35,328 nucleotides of DNA, taken from contig JAEYVS010000031.1 of NCBI GenBank assembly GCA_023429265.1, positions 1 through 35,328 of the forward strand, written 5' to 3'. The DNA comes from Bacteroidota bacterium. Lineage in GTDB: Bacteria > Bacteroidota > Ignavibacteria > Tepidaquicellales > Tepidaquicellaceae. Below, piece after piece: positions 22,547 to 32,215 of the stretch. Position 1 is the stretch's first letter, and each line of letters opens with the position of its first letter. The position numbers and the translations under genes were made by a program. The notes under the pieces are model-generated. The model saw only the letters and a list, made by a program, of their open reading frames with translations. It ran no database searches and was not told the DNA's origin.

Positions 22547-23931
22547 TAAAGCTTGAGGATTTTTTAAGCTTACAAGGAAGCAAGATACATAATAGAGTTT
22601 ACTTTAGGAGAAGTAGTATCACCGGTGTAAGTATTGACTCGCGCACCGTAAAAAAGAGCGAGGCGTTCTTTTCAATTAAAGGTGAAAGTACCGACGGCCA
22701 TAAATTTCTCAGGGATGTAGTGAAGAAAGGGGTTAGTTTAGTAATTATAAACCGGGGAAGTCTGGCAGCCGTTAAAAAAATTTTAAGTGAAACCTCTTAT
22801 ATCACGGTACCTGACACAATCCTTGCTTTGGGGGAGTTAGCCCGAAACCACCGGCGGAAGTTCGACATTCCTGTTTTGTGTATCGGTGGAAGCAACGGCA
22901 AAACGACCACTAAGGATCTAGTCAGCGCGGTACTTTCATCTAATTTTAACGTTCTTAAGACAGAAGGTAATTTTAATAATCACATAGGATTGCCTTTGAC
23001 GCTGTTAAGGTTGAAAAAGAAGCATGATTTCGCGGTGCTTGAAGTAGGATGCAGTCATTTTGGCGAGATTAAATACCTGAATGGAATTGCGGAGCCTTGT
23101 TTCGGGATGGTGACGAACATAGGGAAAGAGCACTTGGAGTTCTTTAAAAATGAAAAAGGTGTAGCTAAGGCGGAATTTGAACTTTATGATTATCTCAGGA
23201 AGAAAAAAAGCGCTGTTTGTTTTATAAATATGGATGATAAATTCATCAGAGAATATGCAAAGAAAGTTAATGATGATAACAAGTATACATATTCATATGG
23301 ATACAAAACAGATGTGAAGGGAAAGTTCATAAAGTTTAATAGAGACTTTGAGCCGGTAATAAAAGTCACCGGTTATGGAAAAGAGTTTGATGTAAGGATC
23401 TCGACATTTGGAAAGCACTCGATATACAATGGACTTGCGGCTGTGGCAGTTGGGTTGTTTTTTGGAGTTTCACAAGCAAAAATTAAAAAAGCCCTGGGTA
23501 ATTTTAAACAGGCAAGTTCAAAGAGAATGGAAATAACCAGGAGTAAAGGAGTGATCTTTGTCAATGATGCTTACAACAGCAATCCTAACTCAGTTGTTAT
23601 GGGATTAGAAACGATGAATGAATATAAGGGTAAAGGCGAAAAATACGTTGTTCTTTCGGATATGCTTGAGCTCGGCAGGACAAGTAAGAAAGAGCATTCA
23701 GAAATTGGAAAGCTTGTGAAAAAGATGGGATTCAGAAACCTATACACTTACGGACCTGACTCTTATAATACTTTTAAAGCAGCCATCGGAGTCGAAAATA
23801 ATTTTTACTTCGAAACAAAAGAAGACATGACAGGAATGCTGAAAGCGGTTTTGAATGACGGTGATGTTGTTTACATAAAAGGCTCCAGGGGAATGAAGAT
23901 GGAAGACGTATTAAATAGATTATTAAACTAA
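22543..23931 (+). CDS. murF: UDP-MurNAc-pentapeptide synthetase MurF
   Basis: The 462-residue ligase adds D-Ala-D-Ala to the UDP-MurNAc tripeptide, the last cytoplasmic step before MraY. The N-terminal domain contains GVSIDSRTVKKSEAFFSIKG. The P-loop is GSNGKTTT (116-123), followed by the murF-typical TEGNFNNHIGLPLTLL and DAYNSNPNSV blocks. It overlaps murE by four bases. Having murF in the cluster is usual for Proteobacteria and Chlorobi-type clusters but not for many Bacteroidetes, where it lies elsewhere. The D-Ala-D-Ala ligase that feeds it is not in this window. Confidence 0.96.
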   Translation: MIKLEDFLSLQGSKIHNRVYFRRSSITGVSIDSRTVKKSEAFFSIKGESTDGHKFLRDVVKKGVSLVIINRGSLAAVKKILSETSYITVPDTILALGELARNHRRKFDIPVLCIGGSNGKTTTKDLVSAVLSSNFNVLKTEGNFNNHIGLPLTLLRLKKKHDFAVLEVGCSHFGEIKYLNGIAEPCFGMVTNIGKEHLEFFKNEKGVAKAEFELYDYLRKKKSAVCFINMDDKFIREYAKKVNDDNKYTYSYGYKTDVKGKFIKFNRDFEPVIKVTGYGKEFDVRISTFGKHSIYNGLAAVAVGLFFGVSQAKIKKALGNFKQASSKRMEITRSKGVIFVNDAYNSNPNSVVMGLETMNEYKGKGEKYVVLSDMLELGRTSKKEHSEIGKLVKKMGFRNLYTYGPDSYNTFKAAIGVENNFYFETKEDMTGMLKAVLNDGDVVYIKGSRGMKMEDVLNRLLN

Positions 23932-23944
23932 ATATACACTCTAA

Positions 23945-25054
23945 ATGCTCTATTCCTTAGCGGAATATTTGAATGCTAACTTTAATCCCCCGGGATTTGA
24001 TGTATTCCAATTTATAACATTTAGAGCCGCTCTTTCAGCGATAACAGCGCTCATTATAGGTTTTTTTGTAGGACCAAAGATCATTAAGATCCTTCAAAAA
24101 AAGCAGATCGGTGAAGCAAAGAAGGAAGATGGACCGGAATTCCACTGGTCAAAGGCAGGCACACCGACTATGGGCGGATTAATAATACTGATATCCACAC
24201 TGGTGCCGGTATTACTGTGGGGAAACCTGGGAAATATATATGTGCTAATAATTTTGTTTGTAACGATTGCTCTGGGCATTGTAGGGTTTACCGATGATTA
24301 CCTTAAGGTAATAAAAAAATACAAGAAAGGGCTTGTTGCAAAATATAAACTGCTGGGTCAGTTTATAGTTGGTTTGATAGTTGCTCTTGTAATATATTTT
24401 GCGCCTCAGTTTGAGGGAATAAATACAATAACTACGATACCGTTTTTAAAAGGTGTCGAATTTGATTTTTCGATCTTTTACATACCGATAATAATTTTCA
24501 TTATTATCGCGACGTCGAATGCAGTAAACCTGACAGACGGACTCGATGGACTGGCGACAGGAACGGTGGGAATTGTGGTTCTTACGCTCGGAATAATTGC
24601 ATATGTGTCTGGAAACATCCTAACGGCTGATTACCTCGACATCATTTACCTTAAGGGTTCCGGCGAACTCTCGGTGTATTGTACTGCTTTAGCCGGAGCT
24701 GCCCTTGGGTTTCTATGGTTTAACGCTTATCCCGCCCAGGTCTTCATGGGTGACACTGGATCTTTGGCACTGGGCGGGGCGGTCGGGGCTTTAAGTATAC
24801 TCGTAAAGAAGGAATTTCTCCTGCCCGTTCTGGGTGGAATCTTCTTTGTCGAAGCTCTAACGGTGATTATGCAGAGGTATTATTTTAAGTACACAAAGAA
24901 TAAGTATGGAGAAGGAAGGCGGATATTCAGGATGGCTCCCATTCATCATCATTTTGAGATGACGGGAGTACCGGAGCCCAAGATAGTGATGAGGTTTTAC
25001 ATAATTGCGGTAATACTTGCTATCGTTACGATGGCAACCTTTAAGCTCAGATAG
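23945..25054 (+). CDS. mraY: Phospho-N-acetylmuramoyl-pentapeptide transferase MraY
   Basis: The 369-residue integral membrane enzyme has about ten helices and transfers phospho-MurNAc-pentapeptide to undecaprenyl phosphate, making lipid I. Signature sites are KAGTPTMGG (70-78), the double Asp FTDDYLK (117-118), NLTDGLDGLATG (195-206) with a catalytic Asp, and MAPIHHHFEMTG near the C-terminus. It starts at ATG 23945, 13 bases after murF. murD begins two bases after its stop. Confidence 0.97.
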   Translation: MLYSLAEYLNANFNPPGFDVFQFITFRAALSAITALIIGFFVGPKIIKILQKKQIGEAKKEDGPEFHWSKAGTPTMGGLIILISTLVPVLLWGNLGNIYVLIILFVTIALGIVGFTDDYLKVIKKYKKGLVAKYKLLGQFIVGLIVALVIYFAPQFEGINTITTIPFLKGVEFDFSIFYIPIIIFIIIATSNAVNLTDGLDGLATGTVGIVVLTLGIIAYVSGNILTADYLDIIYLKGSGELSVYCTALAGAALGFLWFNAYPAQVFMGDTGSLALGGAVGALSILVKKEFLLPVLGGIFFVEALTVIMQRYYFKYTKNKYGEGRRIFRMAPIHHHFEMTGVPEPKIVMRFYIIAVILAIVTMATFKLR

Positions 25055-25056
25055 AA

Positions 25057-26406
25057 TTGACATTAGACGAGATTCAAAATAGTTCTTTTACAATCTTAGG
25101 CGCGGGGAGAAGCGGAATAGGGATCGCAAAGCTCCTTAAAAAATCAGGAGCCAGGGTTTTCCTTAGTGACGCGAATCCTGAAGACAAGCTTAGTTACCTG
25201 GACACGAGAATACTTGATAAGGATGGAATAGAATTTGAGCTGGGTGGTCATTCCGAAAGAATTTATGAAAGCGATGTATTCATCAAGAGTCCTGGTATTC
25301 CACCGGACAGCGAAGTAACAATAGAGGCTCAAAAGCGCGGGAAGAAGGTAGTAAGTGAGATTGAAGCAGGATACTGGTTCTGTGAAGCGCCCATAATAGC
25401 AATAACGGGAACCAACGGTAAAACAACAACGACAGTATTAACAGGTGAGGTCTTTAAAAATGCCGGAATGGATGTCAAAGTTTGCGGTAACGTTGGGCTG
25501 GCTTTTTCAGAGATAATACCTGAAGTAACAAAAGAATCGGTTGTGGTTCTCGAGGTCAGCAGTTTCCAGTTAGACAGCATTGAAGATTTTAAGCCGAAAG
25601 CGGCAGTGTTCTTGAATTTCAAAGATGATCATCTGGACTGGCATAAAACAACGGAAAACTATATGACAGCTAAGATGAAGATAACAATGAACCAGGATGT
25701 GAGTGACGTTTTTATTTATAATCACGATGATGATGAGATAGTAAACAAATCCGGCAATGTCCGGGCAAAAAAAGCAAGTTTTGGAATGAACAAAGACAAT
25801 GTAAATACAGGGTGTTTTATCAAGGATAAAGAGATCATTTATTACAAAGATCAAATGAATGAGTCAATAATAAACATAGATGAAGTTTTCATTAAAGGCC
25901 TGCATAACCTTTATAACTCAATGGCAGGTATTCTTATAGCGAAGGAATTCGGAATCTCAAATGAAGTAATAGCCGGCACTTTAAGGAATTTTAAAGGTGT
26001 AGAGCACAGGATAGAATTTGTGAGAGAGCTTAATGGTGTAAAGTATTATAACGATTCAAAAGCAACTAATGTTGAATCCACAAAAATGGCATTAATGAGC
26101 TTCGATAATATTGTATTGATAATGGGTGGATATGGGACTGCTGATATAAAAGGAATTCGTGGGTTAATTGACGAAAGAGTGAAAAAGATTATCGCGGTGG
26201 GAGATTCAAAAGACTTAATAAAAGAACAATTTGGCGAAATGGTTACCAAAGTAAATACTTATGAAGAAGCTGTAAACACAGCATCAAAGGATGCAGGGCA
26301 GGGCGATGTAGTGCTGCTTTCACCTGCTTACAAGAGCTATGATATGTTTAATAATTTTGAAGAAAGAGGAAATGAATTTAAAAGAATAGTTAATTCACTA
26401 ATCTGA
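25057..26406 (+). CDS. murD: UDP-MurNAc-L-alanine:D-glutamate ligase MurD
   Basis: The 449-residue Mur ligase adds D-Glu to UDP-MurNAc-L-Ala. A Rossmann-like N-terminus (FTILGAGRSGIGIAKLL) is followed by KSPGIPPDSE, the P-loop GTNGKTTTT (118-126) and YYNDSKATNVEST, a MurD-specific block. LLSPAYKSYDMFNNFEERG near the end matches the family's SPAxxSxDxFxxFExRG. The start is TTG 25057, two bases after mraY. The last base of the TGA stop is the first base of the ftsW ATG. Confidence 0.96.
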   Translation: MTLDEIQNSSFTILGAGRSGIGIAKLLKKSGARVFLSDANPEDKLSYLDTRILDKDGIEFELGGHSERIYESDVFIKSPGIPPDSEVTIEAQKRGKKVVSEIEAGYWFCEAPIIAITGTNGKTTTTVLTGEVFKNAGMDVKVCGNVGLAFSEIIPEVTKESVVVLEVSSFQLDSIEDFKPKAAVFLNFKDDHLDWHKTTENYMTAKMKITMNQDVSDVFIYNHDDDEIVNKSGNVRAKKASFGMNKDNVNTGCFIKDKEIIYYKDQMNESIINIDEVFIKGLHNLYNSMAGILIAKEFGISNEVIAGTLRNFKGVEHRIEFVRELNGVKYYNDSKATNVESTKMALMSFDNIVLIMGGYGTADIKGIRGLIDERVKKIIAVGDSKDLIKEQFGEMVTKVNTYEEAVNTASKDAGQGDVVLLSPAYKSYDMFNNFEERGNEFKRIVNSLI

Positions 26407-27548
26407 TGACTGAGGAAAAAGGGAAAATAGATATTTGGATCTTACTGCCGGTATTGTGCTTGCTCATATTCAGCATAGGGGCAGTGTATAGCGCGAGCTC
26501 TTCATTTGCTCTGGATGAGTTTTCAGACCCCACATACTTATTCAAACAGCACGCGATGAGGGTGATTGCTTCGATAGTATGTATTTTTCTTTTTGCAAAG
26601 ATAGACTATAGGTATTTACAGGATATAAGTAAGCCCCTTATAATTATCTCGATATTATTATTGCTCTATATCTTCATAGGAGGGCAGACAACGGTTAAAG
26701 GAGCGGCTCGATGGATATTCATAGGACCATTCAGCTTTCAGCCGTCTGACCTGGCTAAGTTCACACTTATGATCTATATGGCTGCATTGCTTGTAAGGAA
26801 GAAAGATTACGCGTGGATGTTGTACCGGGGATATTTGCCGATTTTATTTTACTTGCTTCTGGTGACAGCACTGGTGGCTTTACAGCCGAATTTCTCTACG
26901 TCACTAATAATATTCGGAACAGGGATATTGATACTTATGAATTCAAATGTAAAGAAAAAGCATATTATGTATACGGTGGTTGCATTGATCCCAATTGCGA
27001 TTATATTCGTGCTTTCGAAAGCATATATCATAGGAAGATTAACTTCCCATGCTGAATATACCGGCGGCGGTGATTCGAATTATCAGCTGTACCAGGCAAT
27101 CATTGGCTTCGGTAATGGCGGACTTACCGGGATCGGTCCCGGAAACTCTCTCCAGAGAGAGTTTTTTCTGCCAGAGGCGCATGGTGACTTTATATATTCC
27201 ATCATCGGTGAAGAATATGGATTCATAGGTACAATGGCTGTATTGATACTCTTTATGGTTATAATGTTCAGGGGATTCAAGATTTCAAAGGAAATCAAGG
27301 ATGATTTCGGAAGATACATTGCATTCGGGATCACGGCTGTAATTACAGCTTATGCTGTTATTAATATGTTCGTTTCGACAGGTATAGCTCCGACTACAGG
27401 TGTGCCGATGCCATTCATAAGCTATGGTGGTACCGCTATGATCATAAATTCGATAGCGATAGGAATATTATTAAATATATCATCATTCAGAAGCGAACCA
27501 AAAGAGACATTCACGGAAGAACCCGAAGGGGAGGTACTTAAATTTTAA
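26406..27548 (+). CDS. ftsW: Septal peptidoglycan polymerase FtsW (SEDS family)
   Basis: The 380-residue polytopic protein has about ten membrane helices. It polymerises lipid II into glycan strands at the division site, with FtsI as partner. SEDS blocks visible are KGAARWIFIGPFSFQPSDLAK (in two parts), QPNFSTSLIIF, and the extracellular GIGPGNSLQREFFLPEAHGD followed by FIYSIIGEEYG. Near the C-terminus is TTGVPMPFISYGGT. The start overlaps murD by one base and the stop overlaps murG by one base (TAATG). A RodA assignment is unlikely given the position next to murG. Confidence 0.95.
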   Translation: MTEEKGKIDIWILLPVLCLLIFSIGAVYSASSSFALDEFSDPTYLFKQHAMRVIASIVCIFLFAKIDYRYLQDISKPLIIISILLLLYIFIGGQTTVKGAARWIFIGPFSFQPSDLAKFTLMIYMAALLVRKKDYAWMLYRGYLPILFYLLLVTALVALQPNFSTSLIIFGTGILILMNSNVKKKHIMYTVVALIPIAIIFVLSKAYIIGRLTSHAEYTGGGDSNYQLYQAIIGFGNGGLTGIGPGNSLQREFFLPEAHGDFIYSIIGEEYGFIGTMAVLILFMVIMFRGFKISKEIKDDFGRYIAFGITAVITAYAVINMFVSTGIAPTTGVPMPFISYGGTAMIINSIAIGILLNISSFRSEPKETFTEEPEGEVLKF

Positions 27549-28627
27549 TGAAAGTTCTCTTTGCCTGCGGGGGAACCGGCGGACACATATACCCGGCAAT
27601 AGCAATTGCCGAAGAAATAAAGAAAATTGACAGGGATGCTGAAATACTTTTTATAGGAGCAAAAGGTAAGATAGAGGAGAAGATTGTACCGGCTAACGGA
27701 TACAATCTCAAAACGGTAACAATAAAAGGATTAGAAAGAAAGAAGTTATTTAAGAATTTAACTTTACCATTAAAAATATTCGGAGCTGTGAAAGATTGCA
27801 GAAAAATAATAAAAGAGTTTAATCCCGACCTCGCGATAGGTACAGGCGGGTATGCAAGTCTTCCGGCAATTTATGCTGCCGCAAAGCTCGGAGTTCCAAC
27901 GCTTGTTCAGGGCGGTGATTCATTTCCGAGTAAAGTGACAAAGTTTTTATCCAGGTATGTTGATAAAGTAGTGATCAATTTTGAGGAAACAAGAGAGCAT
28001 TTGAAAAGAAAAGAAAAGATAGTGAAGTTTTCGCATCCCGTCAGGTCATCATTAGATGAAATTTCTAGGGATGTTGCAAATGAGTTGTTTGGCTTTGAGC
28101 CGGGTAAAAAGACCATATTCATATTCGGAGGAAGTCAGGGCGCAAGAGGAGTTAATACGGCGATTGAAGAGATTGCAGATGACCTGAAGGCAATGAACGT
28201 TAATATCATATGGCAGACCGGAAAATCCGATTTTGAAAGAATACACGGGAAGTTCAACAATGGTAATATTAAAGTATATGAGTATATAGAAAATATCGGT
28301 CATGCATACAGAATTGCTGACCTGGTTATCTGTAGGGCAGGTATTAGCAGTATAATGGAACTTTCGACACTTGGAATGGCTGCGTTACTAATACCTTATC
28401 CTTATGCCGCAGAAAATCATCAGGAAAAAAATGCCAGGACCATAGAGAGAGCAGATGCCGGCCTGGTATTGGAAGAGGGTGAATTAAAAGATAAGCTGCT
28501 GGTCACGATAAAGACTACAATTAACGATGAAGATGCTCTGAAAAAAATGCGGGTAAATATAAAACAATTTTCCGATCCAAATGCGGCGCGAAAGATAGCG
28601 GAAGAAGCATTAAAACTGGTTTCATAA
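27548..28627 (+). CDS. murG: UDP-GlcNAc:lipid I N-acetylglucosaminyltransferase MurG
   Basis: The 359-residue glycosyltransferase (GT28) adds GlcNAc to lipid I on the cytoplasmic face, giving lipid II. The first glycine-rich loop GGTGGHIYPA lies at residues 8-17. GTGGYASLPAIYAA, the second loop FGGSQGARGVN, and the UDP-GlcNAc-binding CRAGISSIMELSTLG and PYPYAAENHQEKNA complete the pattern. It starts one base into the ftsW stop. The murC ATG follows its stop with no gap. Confidence 0.97.
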   Translation: MKVLFACGGTGGHIYPAIAIAEEIKKIDRDAEILFIGAKGKIEEKIVPANGYNLKTVTIKGLERKKLFKNLTLPLKIFGAVKDCRKIIKEFNPDLAIGTGGYASLPAIYAAAKLGVPTLVQGGDSFPSKVTKFLSRYVDKVVINFEETREHLKRKEKIVKFSHPVRSSLDEISRDVANELFGFEPGKKTIFIFGGSQGARGVNTAIEEIADDLKAMNVNIIWQTGKSDFERIHGKFNNGNIKVYEYIENIGHAYRIADLVICRAGISSIMELSTLGMAALLIPYPYAAENHQEKNARTIERADAGLVLEEGELKDKLLVTIKTTINDEDALKKMRVNIKQFSDPNAARKIAEEALKLVS

Positions 28628-30028
28628 ATGTCACAACCTGATATTGAAATATTGAATGGAGTAAAGAAAGTTCATCTGATTGGAATCGGGGGAATTGGAA
28701 TGAGCGGTATTGCCGAATATCTGGCAAAGCAGGGATATGAGGTGACCGGTAGCGACTCTTCGATGACTCCAATAACCCAGAGACTCGTGGATATGGGCGT
28801 GAAGATAAGCGAAGGACATACCGGAGAGTACCTGACTCGTGAAACAGACCTTGTGGTTTATACTGCAGCTATACACGATGAAAACACTGAATATAAAAAA
28901 GCATCTGTCTTTGGGCTCAAAATGATAAAGCGAGCCGCGATGCTCGGGCATATCGTGAATGGAATGTACCTGATAGCTGTCAGCGGAACTCACGGTAAGA
29001 CAACAACAACATCGATGATAGCAAAAGTTCTTCTGGATAATGGTTATGACCCTACGGTCTTTGTAGGAGGTAATGTGAGTTTTCTGGATGGAGCTGCAAG
29101 CAGGATTGGTGACGGGAAGTACGCGGTTGTCGAAGCTGATGAATATGACAGGAGCTTTCACCGGTTAAAACCGGACATCGCGGTGATAACAAATGTAGAG
29201 TATGATCATTCGGATATTTACAAGGATTTTTCTGATATGAAAAAGGCGTTCTCTGATTTTTGTAAGAATCTGAAAAAGGATGGAAAGATTGTTGCGTTTG
29301 GAGATGATGTGGATGTCAGGGAAGTTATAAAGAGCACAGGTTTAGATAATGTTACTTATTATGGATTTGATAAAGAAAATGATTATGTGGTGAGAGATGT
29401 AGAATATTCGGCAGATGGTGTAAACTTTAAGCTTAAGAAAAAGGACGTCCACCTGAATTTATTTGGTGATCACAACATACTAAATGCATCAGCGGCGAGA
29501 ATTTCTTCAAAGATGATCGGAATAAAGTTTGAAGATTTTCAGGAAAGCATGAATACTTACGGTGGAGTGCAGAGAAGGCTTGAGCTAAAGTATGATTCAG
29601 ATGTTAAGGTGTTCGATGATTATGCTCATCACCCGACTGAAGTGAACGCTACTATGGACGCTGTAAGAAATATGAACCCGGGAAGAGTGATTACGGTATT
29701 TCAGCCCCACTTGTATTCGAGAACTAATGATTTTAGCGGCGAATTTGCTGAAGCACTAAAAAAAAACGATATTTTCATCCTTGCCAGGATCTACCCGGCA
29801 AGGGAAGCTCCAATTCCGGGAGTTACAAGCAAGCTTATACTCGATGCTTTGACGACGGAAGACAGTACCAGGGCATTTTATATTGAAAACGAAAATGATA
29901 TCTATACTAAACTATACGAAATAATGCAGAGTGGCGATTACATAATTTTTCAGGGAGCAGGGACTATAACCAATTATTGCAGTGAATTTGTACATCTTCT
30001 CGAAAAGAGAAAGGAAATGGAATCATGA
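28628..30028 (+). CDS. murC: UDP-N-acetylmuramate:L-alanine ligase MurC
   Basis: The 466-residue ligase commits UDP-MurNAc to the peptide pathway by adding L-Ala. The N-terminal HLIGIGGIGMSGIAE Rossmann motif, P-loop GTHGKTTTT (120-128, His in place of Asn as usual in MurC), EADEYDRSFHRLKPD and DDYAHHPTEV are diagnostic. The C-terminal FQPHLYSRTNDF block is also present. It overlaps ftsQ by four bases (ATGA). murB and ddl, which sit beside murC in some other species, are absent here. Confidence 0.97.
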   Translation: MSQPDIEILNGVKKVHLIGIGGIGMSGIAEYLAKQGYEVTGSDSSMTPITQRLVDMGVKISEGHTGEYLTRETDLVVYTAAIHDENTEYKKASVFGLKMIKRAAMLGHIVNGMYLIAVSGTHGKTTTTSMIAKVLLDNGYDPTVFVGGNVSFLDGAASRIGDGKYAVVEADEYDRSFHRLKPDIAVITNVEYDHSDIYKDFSDMKKAFSDFCKNLKKDGKIVAFGDDVDVREVIKSTGLDNVTYYGFDKENDYVVRDVEYSADGVNFKLKKKDVHLNLFGDHNILNASAARISSKMIGIKFEDFQESMNTYGGVQRRLELKYDSDVKVFDDYAHHPTEVNATMDAVRNMNPGRVITVFQPHLYSRTNDFSGEFAEALKKNDIFILARIYPAREAPIPGVTSKLILDALTTEDSTRAFYIENENDIYTKLYEIMQSGDYIIFQGAGTITNYCSEFVHLLEKRKEMES

Positions 30029-30870
30029 AATTATCCATAAGAAAAATTGGTGTGCTTACGGTGCTCGTGCTGATTACCATTTCTGCCGTGGTGGTTTTAG
30101 CAAACAAATGGAGAAATGACGATCAGTTCAATAAGATAATCATTGAAGGTAATTATACCATCGCAAGAGAAGATATCCTCGCAGTCGCGAGATTAAAGGA
30201 AGACAGTTCCATTAGCATGGAAGACCTGAATATTGACCTTATACAGGATAGAATAGCGCTTCATCCCGAGGTTAAAAGAGTTTATGTCAGTAAGGAGCCG
30301 CCTGCTGAATTGAAGATACAGATTATTGAGAAAAACCCGATAGCAATACTTAATTCAGGCGCGGAAATGAAATTGATCGATGATGAACTGGAGATTTTTC
30401 CGTTCAATAATTATGAAAAGATGTTTGACCTGCCTGTCATTAGCGGATTAAAGGTAAAACCGACGAAAATTGAGCCAAATAAGCTTGATGAAGAAGACCT
30501 GAGGATTGCGGCATTCATTATTACAAATGCAAGAAAAGAAGGAAAGGCTTTGCATTACCAGATATCGGAAGTGAATATGTCAGACCCGGATAAAATAATA
30601 GTCTACTCCAATGAAAAGGCAGTACCGTTTTACTTTCCAAGAGGAAAAGGTAAGAGCATTGCGGATCCGGAATATCAGAAGATATTAAGAAATAAACTGG
30701 AAGTTTACCAGGAATACTGTGATAAGATATTAGCGACAGAAAAAGATGCTTCATATGTTGACCTGAGATTTTCTAACCAGGTTGTAGTGAATTTTAAAAG
30801 AAATATAATAACTCAAGAGAGCGATAGCTCTAAAGTGGAGGAAAATGAGTCCCAAAAAGAAAAAATCTAA
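30025..30870 (+). CDS. ftsQ: Cell division protein FtsQ/DivIB
   Basis: The 281-residue bitopic protein has a short basic cytoplasmic start and a membrane helix at about 7-27. A POTRA domain (about 35-100: FNKIIIEGNYTIAREDILAVARL) and a beta-rich FtsQ domain ending near VDLRFSNQVVVNFK complete it. It links FtsL/FtsB and the divisome to the septum. The tail after residue 255 is polar and charged. Its 3' end overlaps the ftsA start by 26 bases. Similarity of this family is modest, but topology and position make it firm. Confidence 0.92.
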   Translation: MKLSIRKIGVLTVLVLITISAVVVLANKWRNDDQFNKIIIEGNYTIAREDILAVARLKEDSSISMEDLNIDLIQDRIALHPEVKRVYVSKEPPAELKIQIIEKNPIAILNSGAEMKLIDDELEIFPFNNYEKMFDLPVISGLKVKPTKIEPNKLDEEDLRIAAFIITNARKEGKALHYQISEVNMSDPDKIIVYSNEKAVPFYFPRGKGKSIADPEYQKILRNKLEVYQEYCDKILATEKDASYVDLRFSNQVVVNFKRNIITQESDSSKVEENESQKEKI

Positions 30871-32143
30871 AGCCAAAGACACGAGCGATATCATTGTAGG
30901 TTTGGATGTCGGCACTACAAAGATTTGCGTGATAGTAGCGCGGGCTGGAAATAATGACAAGCTTGACATTCTTGGTATTGGAATGGCTCCTTCTGACGGG
31001 CTGCACAGAGGCATTGTAGTGAACCCTCATAAGACGATTGACTCCATACAAAAAGCCATCACCGAAGCTGAGCTTAATTCCGGTGTTGAAGTCGAGTCAG
31101 TGACGGTTGGTATAGCGGGGCATCACATTAGGTGCATCCAATCGAGCAGTACTGTAGGTATCAACAATCCTGAGCGAGTCATACAGGAAGAGGACATTGA
31201 AAGACTTGTTGAGCAGGCTCGCATTATGAAGCTTCCCAGCGATACAAAAATTATAGATGTAATTCCGCAGGAATACATTATCGATGGTAAGGATGGAATT
31301 TTCGAAACTCCCGTTGGTATGTTCGGAGTAAGGCTCGAAGCCAAGGTAAACATCATAACTGGCCTGGTTTCGTCAATAGATGACCTTTCAAAATGCGTAA
31401 CAAGCTGCGGCGTAAACATAGACGACATAGTGCTCGAACCAATAGCATCATCATACTCCGTTCTGGATGAGACAGAAAAAAAAGTAGGCGTCGCAATGAT
31501 AGACATAGGCGGAGGTACAACCGATATAGCTGTTTTCAAAAAAGGAGTCCTTAAATATACAGCAGGAATCGGCATCGCGGGAAATCTTGTGACAAATGAT
31601 GTAGTCGAAGCTCTGGGAATAGCCGAAAACGAAGCTGAAAGAATTAAACGGGAATACGGCTATGCATCCGTTAGCGAGATTCTTAATGACGAGACCATTA
31701 CGGTAGAGGCAATAAAGGGAAAAATCCCCAAAAAGACCAAAAAAAGCATTCTGGCGAGGATCATCCAGGCAAGAATGCAGGATATATTTGAGCTTGCGGC
31801 GATAGAGATACAAAACTCGATGATTGCCAATGAGCTTCACGCTGGTGTTGTTGTTACGGGCGGAGGTTCACTGGTAAAAGGGACCAAGGAACTGGCTGAA
31901 ACCATAATGGGAACAGACGTAAATCTTGGTATTCCTACAGGTTTAACAGGAGGTTTAATTAAAGAGGTTGAGAGTCCCATATTTGCTACAGGAGTTGGGC
32001 TGGTATTGTATAGATATAAAACTCTTCACGAGAATGATAAGCCTGTATTCGAAAAAGCTTCACACGCTAATGACCGTAAGAAAAAGAATGTTAATATGAA
32101 GAATATTTTTTCAAAGATAAAAGAGTGGTTCGACGAGCTCTAA
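30845..32143 (+). CDS. ftsA: Cell division protein FtsA
   Basis: The 432-residue actin-like ATPase tethers FtsZ filaments to the membrane. The phosphate-1 loop VGLDVGTTKICVIVA (about 17-31), the SHS2 (1C) domain with VTVGIAGHHIRC, phosphate-2 MIDIGGGTTDIAVF, and the adenosine motif VVTGGGSLVKG are visible. The C-terminus (NIFSKIKEWFDEL) is an amphipathic membrane-targeting helix. The first ten residues are strongly basic. ATG 30845 lies inside ftsQ and has GGAGG at 30837-30841, only three bases away. This gives it its own ribosome binding site despite the 26-base overlap. Confidence 0.97.
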   Translation: MSPKKKKSKAKDTSDIIVGLDVGTTKICVIVARAGNNDKLDILGIGMAPSDGLHRGIVVNPHKTIDSIQKAITEAELNSGVEVESVTVGIAGHHIRCIQSSSTVGINNPERVIQEEDIERLVEQARIMKLPSDTKIIDVIPQEYIIDGKDGIFETPVGMFGVRLEAKVNIITGLVSSIDDLSKCVTSCGVNIDDIVLEPIASSYSVLDETEKKVGVAMIDIGGGTTDIAVFKKGVLKYTAGIGIAGNLVTNDVVEALGIAENEAERIKREYGYASVSEILNDETITVEAIKGKIPKKTKKSILARIIQARMQDIFELAAIEIQNSMIANELHAGVVVTGGGSLVKGTKELAETIMGTDVNLGIPTGLTGGLIKEVESPIFATGVGLVLYRYKTLHENDKPVFEKASHANDRKKKNVNMKNIFSKIKEWFDEL

Positions 32144-32215
32144 AATTTATAAACATAGCAATCAAAAAATAATATTAATCAGCAATCAGTCAAATAATAG
32201 AAAGGGCAACAAAAA

